Source of the DNA: Prunus persica
Lineage: Eukaryota > Streptophyta > Magnoliopsida > Rosales > Rosaceae
DNA length: 64,000 nucleotides
Reading direction: 5' to 3'
NCBI RefSeq assembly: GCF_000346465.2
Contig: NC_034010.1
Location: 18,905,161-18,969,160 of the forward strand
Below are positions 1 through 11,816 of the stretch, in pieces; the first letter of the stretch is position 1, and every line of letters starts with the position of its first letter. The notes below the pieces were generated by a model. That model was not told where the DNA came from. It did not search any database and saw nothing but the letters and a program-made list of their open reading frames with translations. The position numbers were made by a program, and so were the translations under genes.

Positions 1-1490
1 GTGATGTGATAATTGAGTGTGAGCCATTTACTAGAGGGATGCCAAATGTTGACACATTTGATGAACTGGTAGGTGAGTTAGGCGGTCAAAATATTCGAGA
101 TGGGTGTGAAGATATATGGATTGAATGATGCTTATGTAATTGGCAGTGTATGACATTAATTTTGTAATATATTGTAATGTGATTTCTTCACTTTCTACGT
201 TCAAATAAAACACGACGTTATTGTGAATCAGTTATTCAGCATATTTACCGACGTCTTAAAGCAACGTAACAATGAAGAACCACGACGCTATTGTGAAGCA
301 ATTATTCAGGATATCACGTCGGTGAAGGATAAAGAACCGCCATGTAATTCAAAATAACACGACTCCAATCCCATAATACCGACGTCTAAAAAACGAGATA
401 TGTAATCTGAACGTTAAAAAATACGACGTCATCATACATTTTCCACGTCGCAAGTTCTTTTATAAACGAAGAGGAACGAAATTAATTCCGACGGAAATTC
501 ATTATAACCGCCGTCTAATAACAATTAAACGACGTTATTTGTAATACGGCTCCCATCATAATCTACGCCGTCTATATGTTCTGTAATACGGCTCTCATTT
601 ATTTGGAACCGACGTTGTTTAGACGTTCAACGTCGTCTATATTATTAAGTGCGTCGTGAGTAATGAATACATATAAATACAACGTCGACTATATAAATGT
701 ATACGTCGTAAATAATGACACTGACAACTATTTCCACGTCATCTTTTTTAGATAAAATCGAAGTGGAAAATTTATTTCACGACGGTTTTTTGTAAATAAG
801 AGACGTTGTAGAACTTTAGCAGACTAAACACGTCTGTTTTTATTGTTTTCCGACGTTGTTGTATTTAACAACGTCTAATATTTATGGTCGTTGTTTGTTT
901 CTGAAAATAGGACGTATAAATTTTTTAATACGACTCTCATATATTTGTAACTGACGTTGTTTAGTTTTTCAACGTCTACTATAGAAACACATACGTCGTA
1001 AATAATGACACTGACAACTATTTCCACGTCATCTTTTATCAAAAAATCGAAGTGGAAAATTAATTGTACGACGGTTGTGTTTATATGTGCGACGTAGTAG
1101 GTATCAATAACGTCGTCTTCTAATGTATTTAAAGACGTCATATTTTTTATTGTCGTGAAAATTATATTTAACGTCGGCGTATTTTTATTGTCGTCGTTGT
1201 ATGTCTATCTTGCGGCCTTGTTCTCTTAATATGTGTCATATTTTCCCTTTTTAACGACGGTCTTTTTAGAGAATTGGTCGTCTATTATCATCATCGATTG
1301 CTTTTTTTAGATCTTTTTGCAGTACAAAGACGTCGTTTTGTATTTTTTGATGACGTTGTATTGTTTAACAACGACGGTTATTTAGCGTCGTGGTTTATGA
1401 GGGAAAAGATGACGGTGGATTCCACGACCATTGAAAAACCAAATACACGACGGTGATTTACCGTCGTCTTTTTGCTTTTTTGTAGTAGTG
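1..1490. mobile_element. CACTA (En/Spm) DNA transposon, 3' terminal part
   Basis: The block ends at 1490 with the reverse complement of CACTACTACAAAAA, the classic CACTA terminus. From about 210 to 1470 it is packed with short motifs built on ACGTC, CGACGT and GACGACGG in both orientations, as expected of CACTA subterminal repeats that bind the transposase. A larger direct duplication lies inside it (about 590-810 against 928-1095). The left end is outside the window. The three bases after the terminus, GGG at 1491-1493, are the expected position of the 3-base target duplication, but the other copy cannot be seen. The element interrupts a LINE. Short open frames inside it look like chance. 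Confidence 0.85.
3..128 (+). CDS. C-terminal end of an unidentified open frame, possibly CACTA-encoded (partial)
   Basis: A frame open from the left edge runs 41 codons to a TGA at 126-128, ending Asp-Ile-Trp-Ile-Glu. It is acidic and lies directly upstream of the CACTA subterminal repeats, where the last exon of a CACTA protein would end. I do not recognise a domain, so the assignment rests on position only. Confidence 0.3.
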   Translation, partial: DVIIECEPFTRGMPNVDTFDELVGELGGQNIRDGCEDIWIE

Positions 1491-3745
1491 GGGATCCGCT
1501 TTCCCCTTACCTGTTCTTGCTGGTTAGTGAAGCCCTCTCGAGAAATTTGTCTAGTGCTGTCCATAATGGAGAGATCAAGGGCGTTCGTATCGCACGTAGA
1601 TGCCCAATGATTTCTCATCTCTTTTTCGCCGACAACGCTTTGTTCTTTGTGAAAGCTGAAGCTCAAAACTATATGAAGCTAAAAGAGAAGCTGGACAAAT
1701 ACTGCTTAGCCTCGGGTCAGTGCATCAGTTCTCAAAAGTCCAGCATTTTTTTCTCTTCCAACACTCTAGTGGAAACTAGACGTGATATTTGTGCTCTTTT
1801 GAATATTAATGGAGTTGACAACCCTGGAACTTATTTGGGCCTTCCAACAATCTGGGGAAGATCCAAAAATGCAGCTTTAGGCTACATCAAAGAGAGGATC
1901 CTCAAAAAAATGGATGGGTGGAAACTCAATACCCTCTCTCTTGCTGGGAAAGAAGTTCTTTTAAAAGCTGTAACAACTGCTGTGCCAGCTTTTCCTATGG
2001 CTTGTTTTCGATTCCCTGAAGGTACCTGTAATCAAATCAACAGTGCCTTGGCTTCTTTTTGGTGGGGTAATAATGAGGAGAATGCTGGAATTCATTGGAA
2101 ATCCTGGAAAAAATTATGCTTGGCTAAGAAAGTGGGAGGTTTGGGGTTTCGTGACTTGTCCAACTTTAATTTAGCTCTTCTTGCCAAGCAAAGTTGGAGA
2201 ATTATTTTGAACCCTGAAGCTGCTTGGGTTAAGATCTTGAAAGCGCGTTATTTCCCTACAACTGATTTTCTTCATGCAACAAAGGGTTCTCGCCCTTCAT
2301 GGGCATGGGTCAGCCTTCTTGAGGGAATAACTGCAATGATGAAAGAAGCACGCTTCCAAATTTTTATTGGCGCAAACATGAATAAATGGAACGACGTCTG
2401 GATCCCTTCTTGTGAGCCAGGACCTGTGCAAACTTTGTTGCCAATCCCTCATCAAGCCCCTCAATTGGTACAGGAACTAATGGACAAACGGAACCACACC
2501 TGGAAGCTGGATAGTATCTCCACCTTCATTAACAATGACTTTTTACAGAGCATCGGATGCATCCCCATTGGTCACTCTTCCAGACCGGATCGCCTTGTTT
2601 GGCCATGGAACTCAAGTGGCTCGTATACTGTCAAGTCGGGGTACCACCGTTTTCATGCTAGACAAAATACCAACATTGCAAGCCATAATCACACCTCTCA
2701 TATTGTCTCGGAAAGGGTTTGGAAGACCATATGGAAGGTGGAGACTCTCCCAAAAATAAAACTTTTCCTTTGGAGAGCTCTATCTAGATCCATCTCAACC
2801 AGATTTGCTCTTTTTAAAATAAAAATTGCAACGGATCCCATCTGCCCAATTTGTGAAGGTTTCGAAGAATCGGTGGAGCACATTCTTTTTCTTTGCCCGG
2901 GGACTCAACTTGTGTGGTTTGGCTCAGACCTCTCCTACAAAGTTGACCCCTGAAGGATCTCGACTTTGGATAGATGGCTTGAAGGCATTATTTCGATCCC
3001 TGGCACCTCAAGAACTGAAGGCAAATTTCTATTATCGTTTCTCAGCTTCTTATGTTGGGAAATCTGGAAGGCAAGGTGTAATTACGTTTTCAATGGGTCT
3101 AGCCCTGATCCGAGGCTTGTGATCACCCATGCTAGAGATGCTTGCTCTGAATACTTAGCGGTTGTCTCCAAGAATGATGCTAGAGGGAACCTCTCTCCTG
3201 TCCATCATGTCCAAAGAACTCGTTGGTCTAAACCAAGCCCAAACTACGTAAAATTCAACTTTGATGGTTCTTGGCTTCCTGGCACAATGAAGGGCAGCTT
3301 TGGCATTGTGTCTCGTAATTCCTCTGGGGAATGGTGTGGTCGTCTGGCTTCCCCACTTTTATGTGATTCATCCCTTAGTGCAGAAGCGGCAGCAGCTCTT
3401 TGTGCTTTACATCTTGCTAAAAACAGGGGTTGCCTGAAAGTCATCTTGGAGACAAATTGCAAGGTGTTAATAGATGGCATTACTAGAAATCATGGTAACA
3501 ACTCCTGGGCTATCCTTCCTCTTATTGACGAAATACATGCTGTGGTTTCGAACTTCGAAGAGGTGACTTGGTCATGGGTGCCTAGGAGTGCAAATCGTGC
3601 AAATCGTGCTGCTCATGCAGCGGCGTCGATGGGTAACAGAGCTATGGAACTACAAAGTTGGGTCGACAGACCACCATTGTCTCTTGTTGGGGTGTTAACT
3701 TCTGATGGTTTGCCTTGTCCACCTCATGTTGCATCTGCTGTTTAG
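1491..3745 (+). pseudogene. LINE ORF2 remnant: reverse transcriptase and RNase H, inactivated
   Basis: One reading frame covers the whole stretch but is cut by an in-frame TGA at 2951-2953. The same frame resumes and runs to the stop at 3743-3745. In order it holds the RT C-terminal half (GDPLSPYLF, then FADN where active enzymes have FADD), a zf-RVT-type region with Cys/His residues around 2840-2900, and an RNase H domain (FNFDGSW, then SAEAAA). The second catalytic Asp of RT is Asn (codon 1634-1636). The RNase H segment has ETN where ESD is usual (Asn codon 3455-3457), and the final NxxAD motif reads NRAAH. These changes plus the stop indicate a dead copy. Confidence 0.85.
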
Positions 3746-3948
3746 TTTTATTTCCTTTTAGTAGCTAGTTTGATGGGCAGGGACTGTTGCTCTAGGCTCC
3801 GGTGGAATCTAGTTATGTCTGACCCTGCTTTTGTTAGTTTTGTTCTTGTGTTCTGTTGGCTCCTCATGGCTTTAGCCTTCTGTTTGTATTTCTATTCCCT
3901 GTTTTGGGGTTTTATGAATACAACATGAACTTCAGACCAAAAAAAAAA
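1491..3948 (+). mobile_element. L1-type LINE retrotransposon, 5' part displaced by the CACTA insertion
   Basis: Homology to plant non-LTR retrotransposons starts immediately after the CACTA terminus, inside the conserved GDPLSPYLF motif of reverse transcriptase. It runs through the RT C-terminus, a zinc-binding RT-associated region and an RNase H domain. A 3' UTR of about 190 bases ends in a run of ten A at 3939-3948. The 5' half should lie beyond the left edge, on the other side of the CACTA element. No target duplication can be checked. Confidence 0.88.
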
Positions 3949-4778
3949 TTCTTCATTACTCTTGTTCTTGCTTACCCCAATTCCTAATTAGTAAATACAC
4001 CGAGTCATTACAAGTGTGGATTTAATACACTAATATTTTGTAAAGGAAAGCATTATCACTTCATCCTTCATAGAACTAGTGGATTCCATGAGGCTATTTT
4101 TTTTCAGAAATTATACTTGCTGAAGGTGGTTTTTTTTTTTTTTTTTGGGTCAAATTAAAAAGGTTGATAAGACGAATCTAATAAGAAACTGGGCTACAGA
4201 ACTTGCATGGGAAGTCACTAAAACAGAGGAGTGGTTCATGCTGTGCATATCCTCCTCAACTTCGACTCAGCATTTGTTGCCTCCCTTATTAAGCCACTGC
4301 TGGATCTTAATATTCAGTTCATAAACAGTTCTTACTTGAGCATTACCCCTGTATTTCCAATGTTTTCAAATATTCTTGGCAGCCAACAATTATTGTAACC
4401 AAATTTTCCCAACTTTTTTACTTTTAGTTTACAGTTGCAATGTTGAAATTGTCCACATTGACGATGTAGTGTACGATTTTCGTTTGATCCCATGAGTTGA
4501 AAGAAATGTTTTGCAAATCCATAGCTCTGTGGTTGTAGACAGCTGATCTTGCTATACAATGTACTTAATTATGAATGCAGAGAATCCAAATACAGAACAC
4601 ACATGCAACACTCTAATACCTTTATTTGCATTAATACATCATCATAACTGATTCTTCCATTAGCATAAGTACAACTCAAAGACAGAGCAAGGTTACATAG
4701 AAGGAGAAGGAAGGAAACACAAGAGAACAACTTTAAATGCATGACCTTACTACAAACTCAATTTCTGCATCCCCTACT
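3949..4778. other. Intergenic region with a probable antisense retroposon fragment
   Basis: A run of 17 T at 4130-4146 could be the poly(A) tail of a minus-strand retroposed fragment covering roughly 4130-4560. Its minus-strand frames are partly open but I could not identify them. Bases from about 4600 to 4778 resemble the 3' flanks of the other two RLP genes and are probably 3' UTR of the RLP at 4779-7637. Confidence 0.4.
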
Positions 4779-7637
4779 CTACCTTTTCCATATCATTAGC
4801 CTGACCATTCCAACAATCTTAAGAAACCACTCCTGCCTTCTTGTGACCACGACATCCGCAAGAACCACTCCCAATACCAACCCACTTCCAACTCCAGCCA
4901 AACCAAATATCAAATCATATTCAAGAGTTCGAGATGAGCCTGAATCACTGTCTTCTTCAGTTGAAAATGGCTGTTGAGGGGCCTCTTGATTTCCACATTT
5001 ATTTGGTAATGGATCTCCACACAATCCTGGGTTTCCCTCATATGAAGTGCTGTTGAATGAAGTAAGTTGGGTTCCTTGCGGTATAGGACCTGTGAGATTG
5101 TTGTGAGACGCATCAAAGTTCCCAAGGAATGTAAGCTGCGTCAGTTGTTGGGGGATCTGTCCTGAGAGCTTGTTTTGTGAAAGGTCTAGAGATTCAAGAT
5201 TCGTTAACTTGCCAAGGGATGATGGGATGGAACCAGTGAGAATGTTGTTGGAAATATTGAGCGAGCGAAGCTCCGTAAGGTTCCCAATGAACTCTGGAAT
5301 CTTCCCTTCAAATTTGTTGCTTGAGATATCAATGGCTGCAAAGCCTTCTTGAATCTTTGAATAGTACAAATCCAAACCCTTAATTGCTATTGTGATTGAG
5401 TAAGCAACACTCTGAACAATATAAAAACCATTGACTTGATAGACTACGTCTATGGACATATATGTGGACTTGTTTACAGTAATATCTGGAAACAAATGTG
5501 GAATCTCACCTGTGAAATTGTTGAAAGACAAATCAAGAATGCGTAACTTGGGGAAGTCAACATTTGTTCTAGACTGCCCTACTACACCGTTGAAGCGATT
5601 ATGGCGCATTGCCAAAAGTTTTAACTCTGGAAGAGTCCCCAACCAAATGGGAAAAACATCACTGAATTGATTGTTTGACAGAACCAGATACTCAAGCATC
5701 ACACAATTCGCCAACGACTTTGGTAATTGCCCCTGCAATTGGTTATGACTAACATCAATCATCCTCAAACTGCTTCTGCTGTTGTATGATTGAGGCATCA
5801 TGCCATGAAAGGAGTTGCTTCCAAGAAGTAAAAGGATTAGACCATCACTAAAGTTTCCGAGACACTGAGGAAGCATGCCACTCAAGTTATTTTTTGACAA
5901 GTCAAGGTACCGAAGAGAACTCATATTGCAAAGCAATGGTGAAATTTCTCCAGTAAAATTGTTGTTGGTAGCTCCATATTCTAGCAGGGATGGTGGAGGG
6001 ATTGGTAATCGTCCATGAAAATTGTTGAGCGAAAGCCTCAAGCATAGTAGGTTAACCCAAGGTATGAAAACTGGAAGTTCATCTGAAAGGAAATTTTCAG
6101 ATATGTCCAAGAATATGAGAGTTTCCTTGCTTATGTTCCACATCCAGTTCGGTACTTGGCCATGGATTTTGTTTCTCGACAGATCCAACCGCTCCAAATT
6201 TGTCTGATATCTTAAGAAAGATGGAAACTCTCTTAAGTTGCATTCATTCAAACCCAGAATATTAAACTGTGGAAGAGTTGCATTCATAACAATATTGGAT
6301 TCGGTAACAAATTCCAAATTGTTCCGATTCAATTGGAGTTGGTATAGATTTTGTAGGTTCCGAAACATTTGAAACTCCACTACACCACTCAGGTTATTTG
6401 AATGTAGATAAAGGATCTCGAGGTTCTTGAGATTGGAAAATGAGGCAGGAATTGAACCAATCAACCTATTAAAAGCAAAATCTAGGTAAACTAGTTTGCT
6501 AAAATTACCCAGCCAAGATGGAATTGGACCAGTTAAATAACTCGTACTGATCCTAAACACAGTCAATTGGGTAAGGTTGGCCAAGGAATCAGGAATTGGA
6601 CCTCCAAATTTGTTTGCTGAAATGTCTAGATAAGTGAGCTGTCTAAGATTACCAAGTGCAGATGGAACCAACCCTTCTGAAAAATTGCATTGAGCTACAT
6701 CCAACTCTTGCAATGAATTAAGCTTTTCAAACGAGGAAGGTATTTGTCCGAAAAACCTAGTATAAGCAACTTTCAGTAAGATTAGAGGACTACTTCGATT
6801 AAATTCAGGAAAATATCCAGTGAGATCTTGGTTGTATCTCACACTAAGAACTTTTAAGTTCTGTAGATTGAAAATTCCCACTGGGAATTCGCCAAACAAA
6901 TTACATTCCTTGAGGGTAAGGGATGTCAAAAATGATAAATTTGTCAAGGAAACAGGTATGATCGAAGATATGTTAATGAAACTAAGAGAGAGAGTTTCTA
7001 GACTAGTTAAATTTTGAACTAGACTTCTCATATCGGATGGTTGAAGTTTCAACAATCCCTGAGGATCATCAGAAGATGTTTCAATTTCAAGATTGCAACA
7101 TAGATCAAGGTATGTCAACTTGGACAAGTGTGAGATTTCAGATGGGACTTGACCAGAAAAGACAGAGGCAGAGAGGTCAAGATGAGTTAGGCTTGGAAAA
7201 TTTCTTATGCTAGATGGAATTTGAGAGTAATTGAAGTTATTGTCAGAGAGGCTTAACTTTTGAAGATGCACCAGGCTGAACAGGCTACTATTGGAGTCGA
7301 AAGAACCGTAGAGATAACTGCTGCTAAGATTAAGGCCAATAACATGACCCGTCTTCTCGTCACACTCCACCCCATCCCACAAGCAACAACTGCTATTTCC
7401 TCCTCCAGCTGGTTTCCATGATGAAACCTTTGGATAAGCACCGTCATAACGTGAAGCAGATTTGTCAATAATAAAGCTCTCCTTGAACTGCAGCAAGGCA
7501 GAGCGCTCCTCATCATGGCAAGAGGGCTGCTGCAAGGAGTATACAAAGTTAGCAGCCAAAAGATGAAACAGCAGCAGAACTAGTAGTTTGGAGAGCTTGC
7601 GAATCGACACGTTAAATAAGCAATGGGATATCCCCAT
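4779..7637 (-). CDS. LRR receptor-like protein (RLP), copy 1
   Basis: A single-exon gene of 952 residues with the full plan of a plant RLP (Cf-9, Ve1, HcrVf type), a cell-surface receptor without a kinase that usually signals through SOBIR1/BAK1. Residues 1-35 form a signal peptide. An LRRNT cap follows (PSCHDEERSALLQF and WDGVEC). Plant extracellular LRRs (LxxLxLSxNxxxGxIP) fill residues about 100-850, broken by an island near the sequence ITIAIKGLDLYYSKIQ. Then come an acidic juxtamembrane stretch, a transmembrane helix with GxxxG spacing at about 909-931, and a short basic tail ending MIWKR. The start MGISH agrees with the paralogues. Many NxS/T sites suggest glycosylation. The ligand cannot be told from sequence. 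No breaks are seen, so it looks functional. Confidence 0.93.
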   Translation of the reverse strand: MGISHCLFNVSIRKLSKLLVLLLFHLLAANFVYSLQQPSCHDEERSALLQFKESFIIDKSASRYDGAYPKVSSWKPAGGGNSSCCLWDGVECDEKTGHVIGLNLSSSYLYGSFDSNSSLFSLVHLQKLSLSDNNFNYSQIPSSIRNFPSLTHLDLSASVFSGQVPSEISHLSKLTYLDLCCNLEIETSSDDPQGLLKLQPSDMRSLVQNLTSLETLSLSFINISSIIPVSLTNLSFLTSLTLKECNLFGEFPVGIFNLQNLKVLSVRYNQDLTGYFPEFNRSSPLILLKVAYTRFFGQIPSSFEKLNSLQELDVAQCNFSEGLVPSALGNLRQLTYLDISANKFGGPIPDSLANLTQLTVFRISTSYLTGPIPSWLGNFSKLVYLDFAFNRLIGSIPASFSNLKNLEILYLHSNNLSGVVEFQMFRNLQNLYQLQLNRNNLEFVTESNIVMNATLPQFNILGLNECNLREFPSFLRYQTNLERLDLSRNKIHGQVPNWMWNISKETLIFLDISENFLSDELPVFIPWVNLLCLRLSLNNFHGRLPIPPPSLLEYGATNNNFTGEISPLLCNMSSLRYLDLSKNNLSGMLPQCLGNFSDGLILLLLGSNSFHGMMPQSYNSRSSLRMIDVSHNQLQGQLPKSLANCVMLEYLVLSNNQFSDVFPIWLGTLPELKLLAMRHNRFNGVVGQSRTNVDFPKLRILDLSFNNFTGEIPHLFPDITVNKSTYMSIDVVYQVNGFYIVQSVAYSITIAIKGLDLYYSKIQEGFAAIDISSNKFEGKIPEFIGNLTELRSLNISNNILTGSIPSSLGKLTNLESLDLSQNKLSGQIPQQLTQLTFLGNFDASHNNLTGPIPQGTQLTSFNSTSYEGNPGLCGDPLPNKCGNQEAPQQPFSTEEDSDSGSSRTLEYDLIFGLAGVGSGLVLGVVLADVVVTRRQEWFLKIVGMVRLMIWKR

Positions 7638-8423
7638 ACTGTTCTGAGATTTTGTTTTTCCTGTGCACTCTTAGCTAAATAAACATCTATGGAAATGAAA
7701 GTTAGAGAGCTAGGTATTTGTGGACTGCCATGATCAAGTTGTTGAGCAATACCATCACAAGAAAGATGCGGCCGGCAACAATGGGATTGCATATACTTGT
7801 ATATAGTATAAGGAACATATACGTGGCCTGGTGTTTTCACACTCCAGAAGACTATAAACTATAAAGTCCAGAACTCACGATCTGATGAATAAAAAAAGTG
7901 TAAAATGCAACCAAATAATCATCCTTGCAATTAAGAACCATTGTTGTCAATTCGAAACAAAAGAAAATCGGTTCCTGTCAATTACAGATATTTTCATTTA
8001 AAACAACTAATAACTTCCAGTCAACTTGCCATTGAATTTAGGCGCTGCAAAAGTGCTGACCAAGTCTAGTTTTGCAGAGGCTGGAGGCCCCGGGGTTATA
8101 AAAGCCTAGAAGATATTGGAGTTTATATAAAAGATCATTACCAACCCTTCTCTTCATTATTATATTCTTTAGGGATACGATTGCATCACACATGGCTTTT
8201 GGAGATAATTAAATTAGATAAACCCAATGGTAATGTTCTCAAAGAAAAAAAAAATTAACCAAACAAGATACAGAAGTAATCACGGAAGCTTTCTGAAATT
8301 TTAATCAGTCAAGTGAGATCAATAAGCTTCAATGTTTTATTTTATTCAAATGAATATTTTCAGCAGTAAGAACTGGTAGAAGAAAGATTTTTGTGTCTAA
8401 GAAATGGTTAGTTGTGCAAACAG

Positions 8424-8510
8424 CTTATAGCTTAACAACGGTTACTCCTACATTTGAGGTTTTGTGTTCAAATCTCTCTCTCAATATCGCTTGTATAAAA
8501 CAGAAAAATA
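8424..8510 (+). repeat. tRNA-derived SINE-like element
   Basis: It has an A-box-like segment (TAGCTTAACAACGG) and, about 35 bases on, a B-box-like segment (GTGTTCAAATC), the internal pol III promoter layout of tRNA-derived SINEs. The tail CAATATCGCTTGTATA resembles the tails of the SINE copies upstream of both SAUR-like genes, so they probably belong to one family. Confidence 0.55.
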
Positions 8511-11150
8511 ATTAGTTCTCGAAAAGTTGAAATAGAAGCATAAAACACGAAGATCCACAGCCCAACATCATCCTCCTACTACCCTACATATCTCCTCCCC
8601 AACCCACGCCAAGATCCACACTAACACCACAATAATTAAATTAAGGAACGAAAGTGAAACTCAAGTACAAGTTCATAGACTATTGCCTTATTCTTTTTGT
8701 TTGTTTTTTTCTTTTTTCTTTTTTTTTTAAAAGATGAGACATAATACGCTGGCTAACACACGAAAAATGAAACTAGTTATAGTTCGATAAATAAATTTAG
8801 AGATACAAGTGAAACTCGAATACAAATTTTAATACAAGTTAGGTTCACTTGAACTCAAGTGGTCCAAAAATTTTGCTTACCATCGGTCAAGATCAATGCG
8901 ATGGAAAGGTCAAGATATGATATAAGCACCAAATAGTGATCAGAGAATTGTTTTGTTGACTGCAAGCCTGGAATGTGTTTGATATTGAACTGGCTTGCAA
9001 CTATAATTGAGTTATTTTTATAATCAAGTCAAATCAAAGCATTCCTTAAAATATTGTTGAGCTGTTCCTGTGTTGTATATAGAACTATAACACATTCATA
9101 TTATATAACTCCGTCGTCGGTCTCCCAAATATTTTAGTCGGCTTGTTGTTCTGTAAATTAAATCAGGCACCTTGTATTGCCAGTTGCTCTCCCTCTAAAT
9201 TAATGGGGTATTTCGGTGACGGACCAACATCCCAATAATAATTAGTCCAATACCAATATTTGTTTACAACTTAACCATCCCCACAATTGAGGAGGTGCGA
9301 AGTTATATCACAAAATATCTCGCAATTAGTAGTAAAACTATTCACTTATGTATTGTATTAGACATAAGCTCAAAATTGAAGCATTCGTTACCCATGTGTG
9401 TTTTTTTTTTCTTATCAATTTAAGCCCATTGACCATCTTTACACCTCATAAAACTTTTTCTTTATTTTGGTGATGAGTCAATCTAGGTTTTAGGCAGTGG
9501 TTGAGCCATGATTTCACATTAGAAGGGGATCTTCATAAAACTTATAGTCTCTTCATAATCATGAATTTTATATTTTAAATTGGTTAAATACTAATTTCAT
9601 CATCTACACTATTAAAGACTTAAACATTAATAATTTTATTCCAACAGGGAAAAGAAATAGAAAAATAAAGAGTTCATAAAACGCAATATTAAAGTACCCA
9701 CCTCATACATAAAGAAAAATGAGGAAGTCAATGGGTTCCCACCACAGTGGTGGTGGATTCCCCCTTCCCCCCATGGCACCCAAGATCAAACCCCAGTGAA
9801 GTTTCTTTCCTCCAATGTAATAAAATAAAAAATGAGGAAAATAAAAAATTCACAAAGCTTTAAACAGAAGAGGAAGAGAAAGAAAGGTTAAAACTTTAGG
9901 AGTTTTTAGTGCAAATGTCTTAAACTCACCTAGAAGATTTAAGGGAGATGAGTAAAAGAGAGATATTTTATGGTTAATTTGTAGACCAAAAGAACCTAAT
10001 ATATTATTTTATTTTAGGGTAAATATCCTAAAACTAATTAATATATTATAATATTATATATCATATATTACATACAAATAGAAGAGGTAAAAAGGGGGTG
10101 GCTGACTCCACCCCCGGTTTTAGGCTCGATGATTGAACGTTTCTTATTGCATGCCCATTTTACTCATACAAAGCAATCATTAAGTGCCCATTCGACATTG
10201 CAAATTATCAGCAAAGATCACTTATTTTGTCCACACATGTCTATTTAGTATTCAGTTTGCCAATCATCAAACTACCTTCCTTCACAATTGATTTTTCTTA
10301 CAGAAAATCTAAAAGTGATTATTTTCACAGTACATCAATACCAAATTAGCCGTAAATGTCTTATTTTTAGCTTATGTGGTCTTAATTTACCTAAATGTCT
10401 TATTTTTTCTTGCTTATGTCTGGTCTTGATTTATAAGAAATTAACTTCATGGAATACCCATTAAATTCTTAGAACCACCAAATTAGGAGTGTGTCAGTTC
10501 AAAACCGCCTGCTCTACCCAAACCTCTTGGGGCCTAGCTCAATCTTCTCGTCCAAAAGCCAAGTTCCATGTATCGCAACAAACGAATTAACCCAGAAACA
10601 AAGCGGCAAGGGACTTCTACGTATTAAATTATTTTAGTCAGGTTTTATTTATTTATCAATCTTATTAACATTTCTTTTCATAATTTGAAAGATATAACAA
10701 TTTGGATCTCCCTGACCAAGCTGACCTTGTTGAGAAAAACATTCTTATCTTTTACTTTTGAAATAAAAATTCTAGTAATAGCTCATGAACTTATACTCAA
10801 CTTATACTCTAGTCCTTGAATTAAAATTTTAGACAGCAATAATTCTTGGCATCAACAATGTAGCAATTTAAGTTAAAATTGGTCATTTGAATGGTATGTG
10901 TGTGGCCAATTTTTCAAAGGTATAACTTTTTGGTTCACCTCAACATTCCTCACTTGTCTGACGATTGTTGTGAATTCATTACTCGTGTGATTATTATAAC
11001 AACGTCTTTTTTGTATTCAGTCATGGAGTAATTTTTCATATTGGAATATCACAAAAATCCATCATGAACTTGGTACTAGGGGTGGAAATGAACTGGTTTG
11101 GGGCCAGGCATAACAATACCATCCCCGTCTCTGCTCCTCATCACCGCCCC

Positions 11151-11816
11151 TGTTGATACCAAATATCAATTAGGCTCGGCTATAAGAGCTCGAGAAACTT
11201 AGGGCCAAACCACTTGAGAAAGTAATTAGACCAAATGATTGGTAGGCTAGGACTAGCCTTTTTTTTATGCCACCCAGGCCCAAACAACGACCAAACAATT
11301 GTGGCCTAGCACTCCATCATAGGCGTCTCACCCCAGGAGACCCATAAGCATCAAAAGCAAGGCACACAATGTATTCCACCAACGTGCGATGATCCCAATA
11401 GGGAAGGGAACACGCGCTAGGCTCCCACTATCCATTCAAATCTGAGGACACCACGTCATTAAAGACCCAACAATCCCACATCGAAAAAAGATGGAGAAGA
11501 GGTCACATCTTCCCAATATGAAAGTTGACCGAGGTAACTAAACTCCCCTTTAGACTTAAGTGCAATAAATTTTCAAACCTCATTTGAGGAAGAAACCTGA
11601 TTGAGGCATCGGAGGGTGGTTGGTGGATCCACCACCACCTCTTCAGTGGCCATTGCATGTCTCCATTTCAGGGGATTGTTACCATTATCTACCATGCTTG
11701 ACCGTCCTAAGTGCAACGAGAAGTCTACAAACCTCCAAAACTCAAGTCTACCCTTAAGTAAAGGTTGACCGGGTTTTGAAACACTTTGATTGATGGCGCA
11801 AAAATATGCATCAACA
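11151..11816. mobile_element. Probable solo LTR (666 bases)
   Basis: The segment begins TGTTGAT and ends ATCAACA, a 7-base inverted terminus of the TG...CA type. It is flanked by GCCCC on the left and ACCCC on the right, a 4-of-5 match to a 5-base target duplication. The flanks on both sides are the same kind of G+C-rich repeat (CCCCGTC-rich), as if the LTR had split an older element. No internal retrotransposon coding sequence is present. An 83-codon minus-strand open frame inside it resembles nothing known. Confidence 0.6.

Noticed and set aside
875..1666. Short open frames inside and across the CACTA terminus
   Set aside because: They run over subterminal repeats, and one crosses the transposon-LINE junction. 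There is no homology or conserved start.
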